Origin: Pictodentalium vernedei
Lineage: Eukaryota > Mollusca > Scaphopoda > Dentaliida > Dentaliidae
Assembly (NCBI GenBank): GCA_031216915.1
Contig: CM062290.1
Span: 387,110,718-387,174,717, forward strand
Length of the DNA stretch: 64,000 nt
Direction: 5' to 3'
The notes under the pieces were generated by a model. The model was given only the letters and a program-made list of their open reading frames with translations, had not been told where the DNA came from and searched no databases. Of the stretch, positions 8,576-17,900 are shown in pieces. Position 1 is the stretch's first letter. Each line of letters opens with the position of its first letter. The position numbers were made by a program, and so were the translations under genes.

Positions 8576-9322
8576 TTATGTGAAATGAAGAGATCTACGA
8601 TTTCTGAAATGAAGTGTCTCTGTCACTTTCCCGAACTCGAATGGTACTATGGCTCCTGTGTCACCCCTTATATACACCTGGACGGTACTGAAATTTTTTC
8701 GTTCTACTGGTACATAATACACATTCTCAAATGTTTTAGAGATGATATCCCCATATTTCCCACGTACAGGTACGATACGAAGAAGTGGTATTCTTGTATC
8801 TCCAACGACTTGGTCACGAACCAAGTCACAATATACATAGAGGGAATAAAATCCTTGGTTGACATCGGCAACTCTGGAAGAATTGTAAGTTCCTGATTTA
8901 AAAACACACTCATTAAATCCCAAAATATTTTGAAGAGTAGGGCTCAATGTGACCACGACTCCATCACGTACCGTGATACGAACTTTACCAGTCACTCTAT
9001 CCAGTTCAAAAGCTACCTTATCGTGACGAGGCAAGAGTAATTCTTTAACACCATTGATAGCTCGTATCACATCAATGGGATCCGAATAACGACCTTCCTT
9101 GAGAGTAAGTCGGTAATTCTTTTTCGAAGACCAGAACACTGTAACGAAAGCTTCTTCTCCACGAATATTGAACCAAGTATTTGGATACTGAATCTCTGCC
9201 AGACCTACTTCCCATTCTCCCGTGAGATTCACTGGTTGTGATAACTGAGTGGTGTACGTAGTCAACGTGTTTTCTGGAAACACGTTCATAGAACTATTAC
9301 TTGGTAGAGTCAAATAAAACAT
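8576..9322 (-). CDS. Minor capsid protein, penton-like single jelly-roll
   Basis: 248 aa. The opening FYLTLPSNSSMNVFPENT with TTQLSQPVNLTGEWEVGLAEI is the signature of Polinton minor capsid proteins. The rest is beta-rich, as expected for a single jelly-roll that forms pentameric vertices. It is the first gene of a compact capsid block (penton, pVI-like, major capsid, protease) with overlaps or gaps of 4 bp or less. The frame is intact. Confidence 0.87.
   Translation of the reverse strand: MFYLTLPSNSSMNVFPENTLTTYTTQLSQPVNLTGEWEVGLAEIQYPNTWFNIRGEEAFVTVFWSSKKNYRLTLKEGRYSDPIDVIRAINGVKELLLPRHDKVAFELDRVTGKVRITVRDGVVVTLSPTLQNILGFNECVFKSGTYNSSRVADVNQGFYSLYVYCDLVRDQVVGDTRIPLLRIVPVRGKYGDIISKTFENVYYVPVERKNFSTVQVYIRGDTGAIVPFEFGKVTETLHFRNRRSLHFT
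8667..8674 (-). promoter_or_regulatory. TATA box, pVI-like gene
   Basis: TATATAAG on the minus strand inside the penton gene, 94 bp before the pVI-like ATG. Confidence 0.5.
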
Positions 9323-9541
9323 TACTTTTTCTTAATGGTTGGATTTGGTAACAAATATCCTATGCTACTACTCAAGAGAGCAGTCCACAACTTGCTGTCT
9401 GTGTTTTCGAGAGTGAGATTAACGACACTGGTAATGATGATGATATACAAAATGATTATTTGTGAAATTTTTACAAAAATTTACCAAACAGAGGCCAAGA
9501 ACCGTTCGATCCTTCTTCCATTTTGAAGAAACTTCAGAGGT

Positions 9542-10580
9542 TCACTTCCTTTTATAGGTGAGCTGACTCTGTTTGATCCACGAATTGAACGAAGTTGGGT
9601 ATCCCAACCATTTTACGAACAATTCCCGTTTCTTACCTCGACCACGTTTCTTCAGTACGTGTTCGATTTTGTAAATTGTTTTATGTGAAACTCGCTGAAG
9701 CTCTTCAGTGTAGAATGACCCTTTCAATATTTCTCCATTATCATCTTGTAACATGTATGTAACTGGATGTCCTTTCTTGATGGCTACTACTGTGAATAAC
9801 TCTTCGGTCCAATTGGGCAAATAACCTTTCTCAAAAGTTTTCTTAACTTTATTGATTCTCACTCTGTCACCTACTTTGTACTTTGGTGTCTTGTGTTTTA
9901 TGGGTTGTCCATACAACCTTTGCCAAACCTCTTCTTGATTTTCAAAGTTCACGGCGATGGGGGGCCATACCTATACTGCGATGATGAGAATGATTATATG
10001 ATTTCACCAAGTTTTGAAGTGGAAAAGTTAGTGTATCATTCTTGGTAAAATATTTCCACATTTTGGTTTTCAAAGTTCTATTGAATCTTTCTACTATGGA
10101 ACATTTTGTTTCCACATTTTGTGTTGTGAAAAAGTTGACTTTGTGATCTTTGAGAAAATTCTGAAATTTTCTGTTTAGAAATTCTTTGCCTTGATCAGTT
10201 TGTAATTTTTCTGGTTTACGACCTTGTTTGAAAATTTTACTAAAAGCTTTCACGATGGAATCGCCAAGTTTGTTTTGTAATGGTATCACCCAAGCATATT
10301 TACTAAATACATCTATACATGTCAACAAAAATTTTATGTTTTTGTTGAATTTACTTATGTTTGAAACATCTACCAAGTCAGCTTGCCATTGTGCATCTAT
10401 ACCACTAACTATTACTTTTCTTCTACGAAATGTACGACGAACAGGTTTGTGAAGAGTGTATGTGTCTTGAGTCTCTAACCATTTTACAACTTGTTTGGTT
10501 TTTTTCTTGGACGCTCTACGAAGAGCGTCTACACCACCAAAACTACCAGGCACTTCAGAATCATAGTACAATGCTTCCAT
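9542..10580 (-). pseudogene. Retroviral-type integrase with chromodomain, one frameshift
   Basis: The first ATG is at 10580; a TTG-extended start at 10595 is unnecessary. The catalytic core (rve fold) shows the first Asp in WQADLVD, the second in TDQGKEF and the Glu in VERFNRT, a D,D-35-E spacing. The C-terminal part has an SH3-like strand block (YKVGDRVRI) and a chromodomain (IYKIEHVLKKRG, FVKWLGYPTSFNSW). The frame breaks within a run of six G on the plus strand (9959-9964): the upstream part ends at 9942 and the downstream part is open from 9952 to 9542 in another frame. Without the break the layout is normal for Polinton integrases. The shift may be real or a homopolymer sequencing error. 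Confidence 0.9.
9549..9556 (-). promoter_or_regulatory. TATA box, candidate for the capsid block
   Basis: TATAAAAG on the minus strand at the very 3' end of the integrase gene, 227 bp upstream of the penton ATG. The distance is long, so a leader or a different start is possible. Confidence 0.4.
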
Positions 10581-10605
10581 GACTGCCCTGTTCAAGTGTC
10601 AACTC

Positions 10606-10613
10606 TATTTATA
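10606..10613 (-). promoter_or_regulatory. TATA box, integrase
   Basis: TATAAATA on the minus strand, 26 bp before the ATG at 10580. Confidence 0.65.
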
Positions 10614-11223
10614 CCTTTTTTTCGATCCACTTTGGCGTTTCTGTTTTCTTTGGTTGTTTTGGTTCCGACTTTATCGGTGCCTGTTTCATAAAATCCCAAC
10701 GTTCTTTATGACCAATTAATTCTTGGGGTATGTTACTATCTCTCAAAGCTTCGGCCAACATTTCCCATCCCTTTGGTTGGAAAGATTTTCGTCTTCTAAG
10801 TAAATCGTTTAGAAGATCTGTTACATTCGACCCTACCACTGTTTGATCTTTGTAGACTAATTCACCCTTCTCATTCCAAGATATATTTGGGTCACTTCTA
10901 ATACGATTCAACAACAACTTTCCCTTTCTCTTCATTGTCATAGGTACAGAATCGAGAATGTCTTCGTCTTTATTATCTTTCTCGAATTCGACTTTAATTG
11001 GTCGAGGAGCCATTACCTTTTGTTGAAATGTCAAGTATCTTTGTAAAATTTGATTATATTGAGTCATCTTTTCATCAGCCGAAAGAAAAGGGGCATCGAG
11101 AATATCTCTCATTTCTCTATCCAGTGATGAAACAGCCAGTTCATTCGGTTGTCTTGGAGTCTCTTGTAGACGTTCCAATAACCTTGGTTCTACCAAAGCC
11201 ATCTTCTTTGCATATTCCATCAT
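10609..11223 (-). CDS. Conserved Polinton protein, function unknown
   Basis: 204 aa, charged, largely helical. It opens MMEYAKKMALVEPRLLERL, contains a YNQILQRYLTFQQ heptad-like stretch, then a central KRKGKLLLNRIRS block and an LLNDLLRRRKSF segment, with a Lys/Pro-rich tail. I recall proteins with this opening accompanying Polinton capsid genes in invertebrates, but know no activity. Its ATGATG overlaps the stop of the upstream gene, suggesting co-expression. A capsid-associated or packaging role is only a guess. Confidence 0.75.
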   Translation of the reverse strand: MMEYAKKMALVEPRLLERLQETPRQPNELAVSSLDREMRDILDAPFLSADEKMTQYNQILQRYLTFQQKVMAPRPIKVEFEKDNKDEDILDSVPMTMKRKGKLLLNRIRSDPNISWNEKGELVYKDQTVVGSNVTDLLNDLLRRRKSFQPKGWEMLAEALRDSNIPQELIGHKERWDFMKQAPIKSEPKQPKKTETPKWIEKKV

Positions 11224-11543
11224 CCAAATATACCTTTAACAGCACCCAATAGTACAGGAGGTAGCAATGCCCCCAAGAATCCCCCTTTCTGCAAGATTTG
11301 TCTCCTCTTTTTGTCAGATGTACCTTTGTTTGCCACTGCCCTCACTAGTTGTTTCTGACGAACGAGTTTGGTTCTCTGAGCTTTGGTCAAAGGTACTGCT
11401 CCCTTCAGTATATTCGAGGCACAGTCACACAAACAAGTTATCAATTCTTTGTCTGCATGTTTTAGTATGGATTTGACGAGTGCGGGTTTCGATTTAATAA
11501 GAACCTTGAGAAGAGAGATGTTGCGCTTGAGACGGTCAGACAT
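11220..11543 (-). CDS. Small Polinton protein with hydrophobic C-terminus
   Basis: 107 aa from the ATG at 11543, chosen because a TATA box sits 32 bp upstream and the longer frame to 11600 would contain it. The N-terminal two thirds are basic and helical (MSDRLKRNISLLKVLIKS, CDCASNILKGAVPLTKAQR); the C-terminus is a short hydrophobic segment (GGFLGALLPPVLLGAVKGIF) that could insert in or bind membranes. The family recurs in Polintons without known function. It lies between ATPase and the 204-aa gene. Confidence 0.75.
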   Translation of the reverse strand: MSDRLKRNISLLKVLIKSKPALVKSILKHADKELITCLCDCASNILKGAVPLTKAQRTKLVRQKQLVRAVANKGTSDKKRRQILQKGGFLGALLPPVLLGAVKGIFG

Positions 11544-11574
11544 GCTTCTGACTCGAGTCAGACTTGTTGCTCCC

Positions 11575-11582
11575 CTTTTATA
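11575..11582 (-). promoter_or_regulatory. TATA box, 107-aa gene
   Basis: TATAAAAG on the minus strand, 32 bp before the ATG at 11543. Confidence 0.65.
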
Positions 11583-12183
11583 CTTTTCGGAGGTACACAT
11601 ATTGGGTTTCCCCAGGAAAAATTTGACTTCTTAATCTCATGTGTTCAGGAGTATCTTGTTTGAGATCTGTTAAAAGGTAACCATATGGTGTCGACGTGGC
11701 ATCTTCAAAAACTTCTCTCAGAAACTTGGAATGACCAGGATACATCTGTGCTGCCAAGTGTGAGATCTGAGAACGATCCCTAGGATTTTTAAACAAGATC
11801 ATGTAATGACTATTGAGAGCTACAGTCCTATGGACTTTATTTTTATCGAATAAATTTTGAACAATGTAAATCACACTAATGTTACGGTGATGACTACCTT
11901 TAGTAAATAATCTAGACACTCGAACATCGGCATCGAGCATCAGATCATCCAATATGACTAAACTATCAGATTTTAATTCTTGAGGGAGACCCTCTACGAA
12001 TTCTACTTGGGGTAAAGTATTGTATAATGGTTGCCATTCACTATAACACCAAATGATGTGACTTGGGACAGGTGATATAATATTTTGAATGTTTTGAATA
12101 ACCCGATTTACAAAGGATGATTTACCACTACCCGTGGGACCACACAATAAACAAGTGAATGGATGCTTCCAACGAGGATCCAT
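11578..12183 (-). CDS. Genome-packaging ATPase, FtsK/HerA (A32-like)
   Basis: 201 aa. Walker A GPTGSGKSS at residues 15-23, Walker B SLVILDDLM with LVILDD at 75-80, and a following sensor-like VIYIVQN. Small single-domain ATPases of this type pump DNA into capsids in poxviruses, NCLDV, virophages and, by inference, Polintons. The frame is intact and of normal length. Two TATA boxes in a direct repeat lie upstream. Confidence 0.93.
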   Translation of the reverse strand: MDPRWKHPFTCLLCGPTGSGKSSFVNRVIQNIQNIISPVPSHIIWCYSEWQPLYNTLPQVEFVEGLPQELKSDSLVILDDLMLDADVRVSRLFTKGSHHRNISVIYIVQNLFDKNKVHRTVALNSHYMILFKNPRDRSQISHLAAQMYPGHSKFLREVFEDATSTPYGYLLTDLKQDTPEHMRLRSQIFPGETQYVYLRKV

Positions 12184-12202
12184 CTTTGTTGTTCTATGTG
12201 GG

Positions 12203-12288
12203 TACTACTTCCCTTTTATACCTTTTGGGGAGGTGGCCCCCACTGAACGTGGGGACTACTCCCCCTTTTATACCTTTTGGAGAGGTGG
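12203..12288 (-). promoter_or_regulatory. Duplicated TATA promoter of the ATPase gene
   Basis: Two direct copies of an ACTACTCCCTTTTATACCTT-like unit carry minus-strand TATAAAAG at 12213-12220 and 12265-12272. The nearer box is 30 bp before the ATG. Between them CCCCAC-TGAAC-GTGGGG (about 12238-12254) forms a 6-bp-stem hairpin. Confidence 0.6.
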
Positions 12289-12516
12289 TCAATATGAACC
12301 GTCATCCAAAAAATATTTAAAATTGGTGGCCCTCTGACTTACTGGCTGGGGACAGTTTAAGTTTGTTTGATATTTGTCAAGAAGATAAACATCAAATAAC
12401 TTAAGCGTCATTACCACCTTTTTTTCTTGTTTCTTCATTTTATACTTTTTTTCTTCTTTTTTCTTCTTTTTTTTTATAAAAAATCATCTATTTACAACAT
12501 CTATTTACATCTTCAA
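12289..12516. repeat. Spacer with diverged repeat (partner at 13552-13650)
   Basis: 12328-12420 (TGGCCCTCTGACTTACTGG...TTAAGCGTCATTACCACC) aligns loosely with 13552-13650 (TGGCCCTCTGCATTTTATAC...TCGAGTGCATTCCCACCCC). T-rich runs at 12420-12480 follow. No open frame. Confidence 0.5.
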
Positions 12517-13239
12517 TTAGAATCCAATTGTAACAGGTTTCTTGATGGTCATAAATTCAATAACCAAATCCATAATACAACGTCTCTGTTCATTTGTGAG
12601 AGGTTTCTCGAACATATCTTCATATTCTTTCTGTACTGGTGGTGGATTCATTCCAGAAGTATTATGGTGCCACAGTAGATGAACATCATTCTTGTTAACT
12701 CTTTCAAGTGCGTCACTAAAACATGTTATAATCTTCTCTTCTTCAGACATCATTAGGCATACATTATGCTGAATCTGACTTGGGTGATCGACTGTACATC
12801 CATAGCATTTTTCTTTCATTACAGCGTTAATGTTCTCTTCGACATAATGAGCATATGCCAAGCAAAGTTCATGCTGCAAGCGAACTTGCCTGAGTTCACT
12901 ATCAATTTCATCAACGATCAATGGTCGTGGTTGGGTTATTCTCACTGTGATCTTCTTCTTCTTCTTCAAAGGTGGTTCTTGATTTGGTTTTTTGAAGTCT
13001 TCATGGTTAGTAGGTTTAGTGTCTTCAGTTAAAGTTGTTTGTTGGGTTTTGATGGCTGCATCTACTTCTTCTATTTGAGATTTCAAGGCATTCCATTCTT
13101 CTAAAGATAGAGCAATACCAGTCTTCGTTGGATAAGGTTTCTGGTCTTTTCCCTCAAAGTATCTTCTGAGATGAATCTTCAGTTCACCCTGGTACTGGGT
13201 GACGTTAGCATAAGTCTGCTTGGTGCCAATTCGGAACAT
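12517..13239 (-). CDS. PC4-like protein with C-terminal CxxC/H domain
   Basis: 240 aa. Residues 1-56 look like the PC4/Sub1 ssDNA-binding fold: FRIGTKQTYANVTQYQGEL, then IHLRRYFE, then KTGIALSLEEWNALKS, which parallels the strand-strand-helix of PC4 (iR.yy...G..LsleqWn.Lk). A linker with KKKKK (92-96) may be a nuclear signal. The C-terminal part has C145, C148, H152, H158, C161, a possible zinc site, in a domain I do not recognise. PC4 proteins bind melted DNA and modulate transcription or replication; a role in Polinton early expression or replication is inferred. The upstream region is shared with the polymerase gene. Confidence 0.75.
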   Translation of the reverse strand: MFRIGTKQTYANVTQYQGELKIHLRRYFEGKDQKPYPTKTGIALSLEEWNALKSQIEEVDAAIKTQQTTLTEDTKPTNHEDFKKPNQEPPLKKKKKITVRITQPRPLIVDEIDSELRQVRLQHELCLAYAHYVEENINAVMKEKCYGCTVDHPSQIQHNVCLMMSEEEKIITCFSDALERVNKNDVHLLWHHNTSGMNPPPVQKEYEDMFEKPLTNEQRRCIMDLVIEFMTIKKPVTIGF

Positions 13240-13289
13240 CTTCTCTGGTCAATGGTTCGATCGTGAATGATGCCAAGTCCATGCTTTGC

Positions 13290-13545
13290 CTAATCTTATA
13301 TATCTTTGACGGACGTGATTGAAAACATCACCCCAGTTGAACAAATTTTGATTGAGTTTTTGATTCTTGGTTGGGGTTTGTGTTTGTTTCCTATAGGATT
13401 ATAGGTTAAAGTTGGAAAATTTAGAAAATTAGTATAGAAAGTAATGGGAAAGAAACACAATGAGAATACAGAAATTTGATTGGTTGATTAACTTCGATCT
13501 GATTGGTCAGTTTGGCGATCAAACTGCAATCTTGATCCTTAAACT
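13290..13545 (-). promoter_or_regulatory. Upstream region of PC4-like gene, duplicated at 19328-19560
   Basis: It contains a minus-strand TATA-like AGATATATAAG (13295-13305), the motif GACGGACGTGATTGAAAAC, and a long block (about 13377-13535) with GTTTGTTTCCTATAGGATTA that recurs upstream of the polymerase gene. Confidence 0.7.
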
Positions 13546-13794
13546 GTAGGATATGGCCCTCTGCATTTTATACTGGCTTGGGACAGGTCAAGCTACAAAC
13601 CTCTGTCCAATGGAGATAAGTCAAATAGCTCGAGTGCATTCCCACCCCCTACAGTTCGTATCCGCTTTGAAGGATTTTTTTTTGTTCATCAAAAAAAAAG
13701 AAAACGAAAACAACATGTCCAACTTAGCAATTTAGTTTTTTCTATCATAAAAATTTCTCATTTCTTTTAAATATTCACAACAGAGAATTTCTTA

Positions 13795-14310
13795 GTAATG
13801 ATGATGATGATGATTTATTCCTTTGGTTATACAATAGGGGTAGCCTAAAAGACACCAGGAATCAACTTTAAAAAATGAAATGAAACTAAAAAGTAAAGAA
13901 GTATCATCTGGTTCCAATAGGTGTAACCTAAAAGATACCATGAATCAACATGTCTTTTAAAATGAATGGAACTAAAAAGTTTTGAATGAAACTAAAAAGT
14001 TTTGAATGAAACTAAAAAGTAAAGAAGTATCATCTGGTTCCAATATGTGTAACCTAAAAGATACCATGAATCAACATGTTTTTAAAATAAATGGAACTAA
14101 AAAGTTTTGAATGAAACTAAATTTTGAATAAAGACGTATCATCTGATTCCAATAGGTGTAACCTAAAAGATACCATGAATCAACATTTTTTAAAAATAAA
14201 TGGAACTAAAAAGTTTTGAATGAAACTAAAAACTAAAGAAGTATCCTCCACTTCCAATAGGGTTAGCCTAAAGTATATCAGGAACATGATGATGATGATG
14301 ATGATGATAA
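13795..14310. repeat. Tandem array of about 105-120 bp units (Polinton)
   Basis: About five units share CCAATAGGTGTAACCTAAAAG, ATACCATGAATCAACAT and GAAACTAAAAAGT; the array is flanked by (ATG)n runs at about 13796-13813 and 14287-14308. It is non-coding and lies between the PC4-like and polymerase genes. Confidence 0.85.
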
Positions 14311-14390
14311 AAAAAACTCTCTGTATTAGAATAAATAAAAAAATTGAAAAATCTTTACACTAGAAAAAAATGTATTGCTTTGTAAGACTT

Positions 14391-14757
14391 GCCATTTAGA
14401 ATTTTTTTTTTTTTGAAGTCTGCCATATAGGACTTTTTACTTAGAGAAAAAACTTGCCATATAGGACTTTTTACTTAGAGAAAAAACTTGCCATATAGGA
14501 CTTTATGAGGACTGCCATAAAGGACTTTAGAGAATGCCATAAAGGACTTTTTACTTTGAGAAAAAAACTTGCCATATAGGACTTTATGAGGACTGCCATA
14601 AAGGACTTTAGAGAATGCCATTTAGGACTTTATGAGGACTGCCATAAAGGACTTTAGAGAATGCCATATAGGACTTTTTACTTTGAGAAAAACTTGCCAT
14701 GTAGGACTTTAGAGAATGCCATAAAGGACTTTAGAGAAAAACTGCCATAAAGGACTT
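14391..14757. repeat. Short-period array of GCCATAWAGGACTTT motif
   Basis: Fourteen copies of GCCAT(A/T)(T/A)AGGACTTT, spaced about 23-34 bp by alternating linkers (TTACTTAGAGAAAAAACTT, ATGAGGACT, AGAGAAT). It lies just downstream of the polymerase stop. No open frame. Function unknown. Confidence 0.85.
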
Positions 14758-14922
14758 TAAAAATTTGATGAGCCTAATATGATTGAGTAGTCCACCTAAA
14801 AACCATTTCGGTTTTTTTTTAGGAATTTTTTTTTGATCAACTAAATAGAACTTTTTTGTAGGCAAAAGCTAGACTTGGTTCAGGTTGTAGAAAAATATGA
14901 CACTCACTCAATTGTTTCTTCT

Positions 14923-17900
14923 TTAAATCTCTAGTGGTATGGTACTAACTCCATCTTCTAAAACTCTTCGTTTTGGGTAGAAATATGATAGTCCATCTCT
15001 GCTCTGCTGGTAGGTATACATAGTGTTGTCATTCATCACAAATCCTCGGTTGATGCCAGATCCACTTTGTTGAGTCTTCAAAACTTGCAAATATCTGTCT
15101 TTCGTCAAATCATTGTGGCGTTTGCTGATTCCCTTACAACTGAATTTATTGGTGGCTCCGAAACAATAATATGTTTTACTACACAGTCCAACAATGCCGG
15201 TTCCTTGCCATTCTACCTTAAACAAGTCTGGAGTTCTCCTGTCAAAACGCTTTCTTTCTTGGCAGCATGAGGGTGACAGCCATTCTTTGCCTTCTAATTT
15301 GGTTTTCACATAATCATCTCTGTGGAAATCACAACACTCTGATGGAAACCACTTGTGATTCTCTTTGTAAAATTCTACTCTCTTCTCTGGTTTCACTAAT
15401 TCATCTATGGATGGTGACGAGGTACATATATATGCAGAATCTGTGTCCATTTCAGCATATTCGAAATCTTGGCGGTTGATAAAAGTATCGAAGACATCAT
15501 AATAGAACTGAAGTATCCGGAGTTTCGCATACTGGTAAACAAAGAATCCGATGTGAAGTGGCAGATCCAACTTGATGGTCTTCTTGTTGAGTTCGACTTC
15601 ATATAATGTATCATCTAATGGATTCAAGGCTCTGAAGGACATGTCATTTACAGCTTTGGTAACTTCTTCGTCGTCGCAATAGCACACACGTCGATGCTTC
15701 TCTTTGTTGGTGACGGTTTTGCCATATCCAGAATTTCCCAACAGCTTCATGGTGTCGGCAACGATCGACTTGTCAGGGTCAACATCTCCTTGTCTTCTTG
15801 CTTCAGATACTTCATCTCCAAATTTTTCAAAACATCTTCTTGGTTTATATTGGATAACTTGATAGGCGTGATCAACTTCAATACCATGCTGGAGGTACCA
15901 CTGCAGTAAAGGGGTTGCAAATAACATTTTCTCCGCTCCATAGCTTCCGATCAAACTTCTACGGGGTTTCTTCATGATTCCATTCTTCTCGGCAAAGGCC
16001 TTCATGTGTTCACCAATATCATCTATGGAAATATCTGTATTCTTGAAGATAGGTGTCATCTCTTCAAAGTACTCTTTCAGGTGATCTGGTACATGTATAT
16101 CACATTCGACTAAACCAAACAGTTCACCGGACTTCACTTTGTTCATTATTTCTTCCTCTGTCATCGCACCATCTATTTTGTCTGAAAAGTTCTCTTTCAG
16201 GAAGGCTTTGAGTGTGGCATCGGTCTTCTTCATCTCTCTCCACTCACACTCCCAGATTTCAATAAGTTTATAGCCCAAATCGGTGATGTACTTTGCATTG
16301 GTACGGGTGTCTTGTAGTAGTTCTTTCATCGGTTTATCTCTGACTTCATTATGGATGATAGGAAGGCCATTCTTATCTTTCATGCAGGTATGTCCGTGCC
16401 AGAAGCAGCCATGGAACTGGTATACAGTCTGTGTCTCTTTGCACCAACCATCAACAGGCAACTGTCTTCGACCAATCATTTTTTCAGCTCCGTTAAACTG
16501 ATGTCTGATGTGGATGTCATCTCTCATGGATAAAAACTCTAACCATTGTTCAGCCATTTTACCATACTTCATTGGATGTTCTGGTTTAAACTGGTTTTCT
16601 TCACGACGTCTAATACTCCAACCCGTTGGCATCTCTTGCATTAGGCACCAAAGATATAATGCATTCGCATCAAAGCCTATAATACTTCCACATGGTTTTG
16701 CTTCTTTGCCATATTTTGTTTCTCTGATTCGGGTAACATCTTTCTCGTGGTATCGGTTGAAGATAATTGAAGGTCCACCAACGATATTATCTTTCACCAA
16801 GTGATGCAAGTCTTTATTCTTCTGGTTAAATAATGTGAAGTAAGTTTCATCATTCATGGTCTGGAACAGGTATTTCAACGTGAGGCCCGGAACACTGATA
16901 CCATCTTTAAACATGTCGATGTGGCGTTCTTGGTAGAAAGCAAACTGCTTGTCAACTGCTTCAAGGAATGGTTTTACATCTCGGTTATTATACCAGATCA
17001 GAAAATCACGGAAAGTTGTCATCTCCAGGTCGTTCCATACATGCTGGCAGTACTGGTATTCTTCATTGGATATATTTTCTTTCTTGAGAGAACTGTAGAA
17101 GGCTTCATGGTCTGGTAGGTGGTCTTGATCCAATTTGTTCAAGCTGTCGATCCATTCATATGGTAAAAATCCCTTTGTCACGGAGCAGCCAAATGCTTTC
17201 AAAAACTTGTCATAGCTGAATCCTGGAGCGAGGTAGTTGCAAATATCAACAAACTTCTGTCGAGACGCACATGTAGTTATTCGATTTCTTCACTGCAAAC
17301 TTGAGTGGATTCTGTCTCTTCAGGTATGTCATCAGTTCACGCTTGACTACATTCATATCATATTTTCCAGAGTTGAATCCGATGACGGGCATCTCTTGCA
17401 GATAATCTTGAAATTTCTTCTCCAATTTTTGTAAAGGGTGCATCTTGGATGTATCTTCTCCAGTAGCTCTGGCTTCCGCTTCCAGCGTTTCATCAATTTT
17501 CTGTCTGAGTTTAAACAAGGTCCAAGCATGATAGGTCTGCATCTGTTGGTGGCAATGAGATGAAATAGCTGTGAGGTATGTCATCATTTCTTCAACAAGT
17601 TCTTGAGAATTTCCATTTGTAATGAAACATTTCGGTTCTTGGTATTCTGGAACATTACTACATATGCTCACACTCAATGGTCGGTGTTCTGCTTCCCATA
17701 TCAGTTTATCACTGTCAGCAGATAGACTGGATTTGACAAAGTAACTTTCAAAATCAAACGTTGCACGGTATGGATAAAACTTCTTCTCTTCAGATACTTC
17801 TATACCTTCATCTTCTAACAGATCAAATATGGACTGGGATGGATGGTATACACCGCCAACATACTGGTAATTGACTTCATCTGTACAGGTTTTCTCGTGA

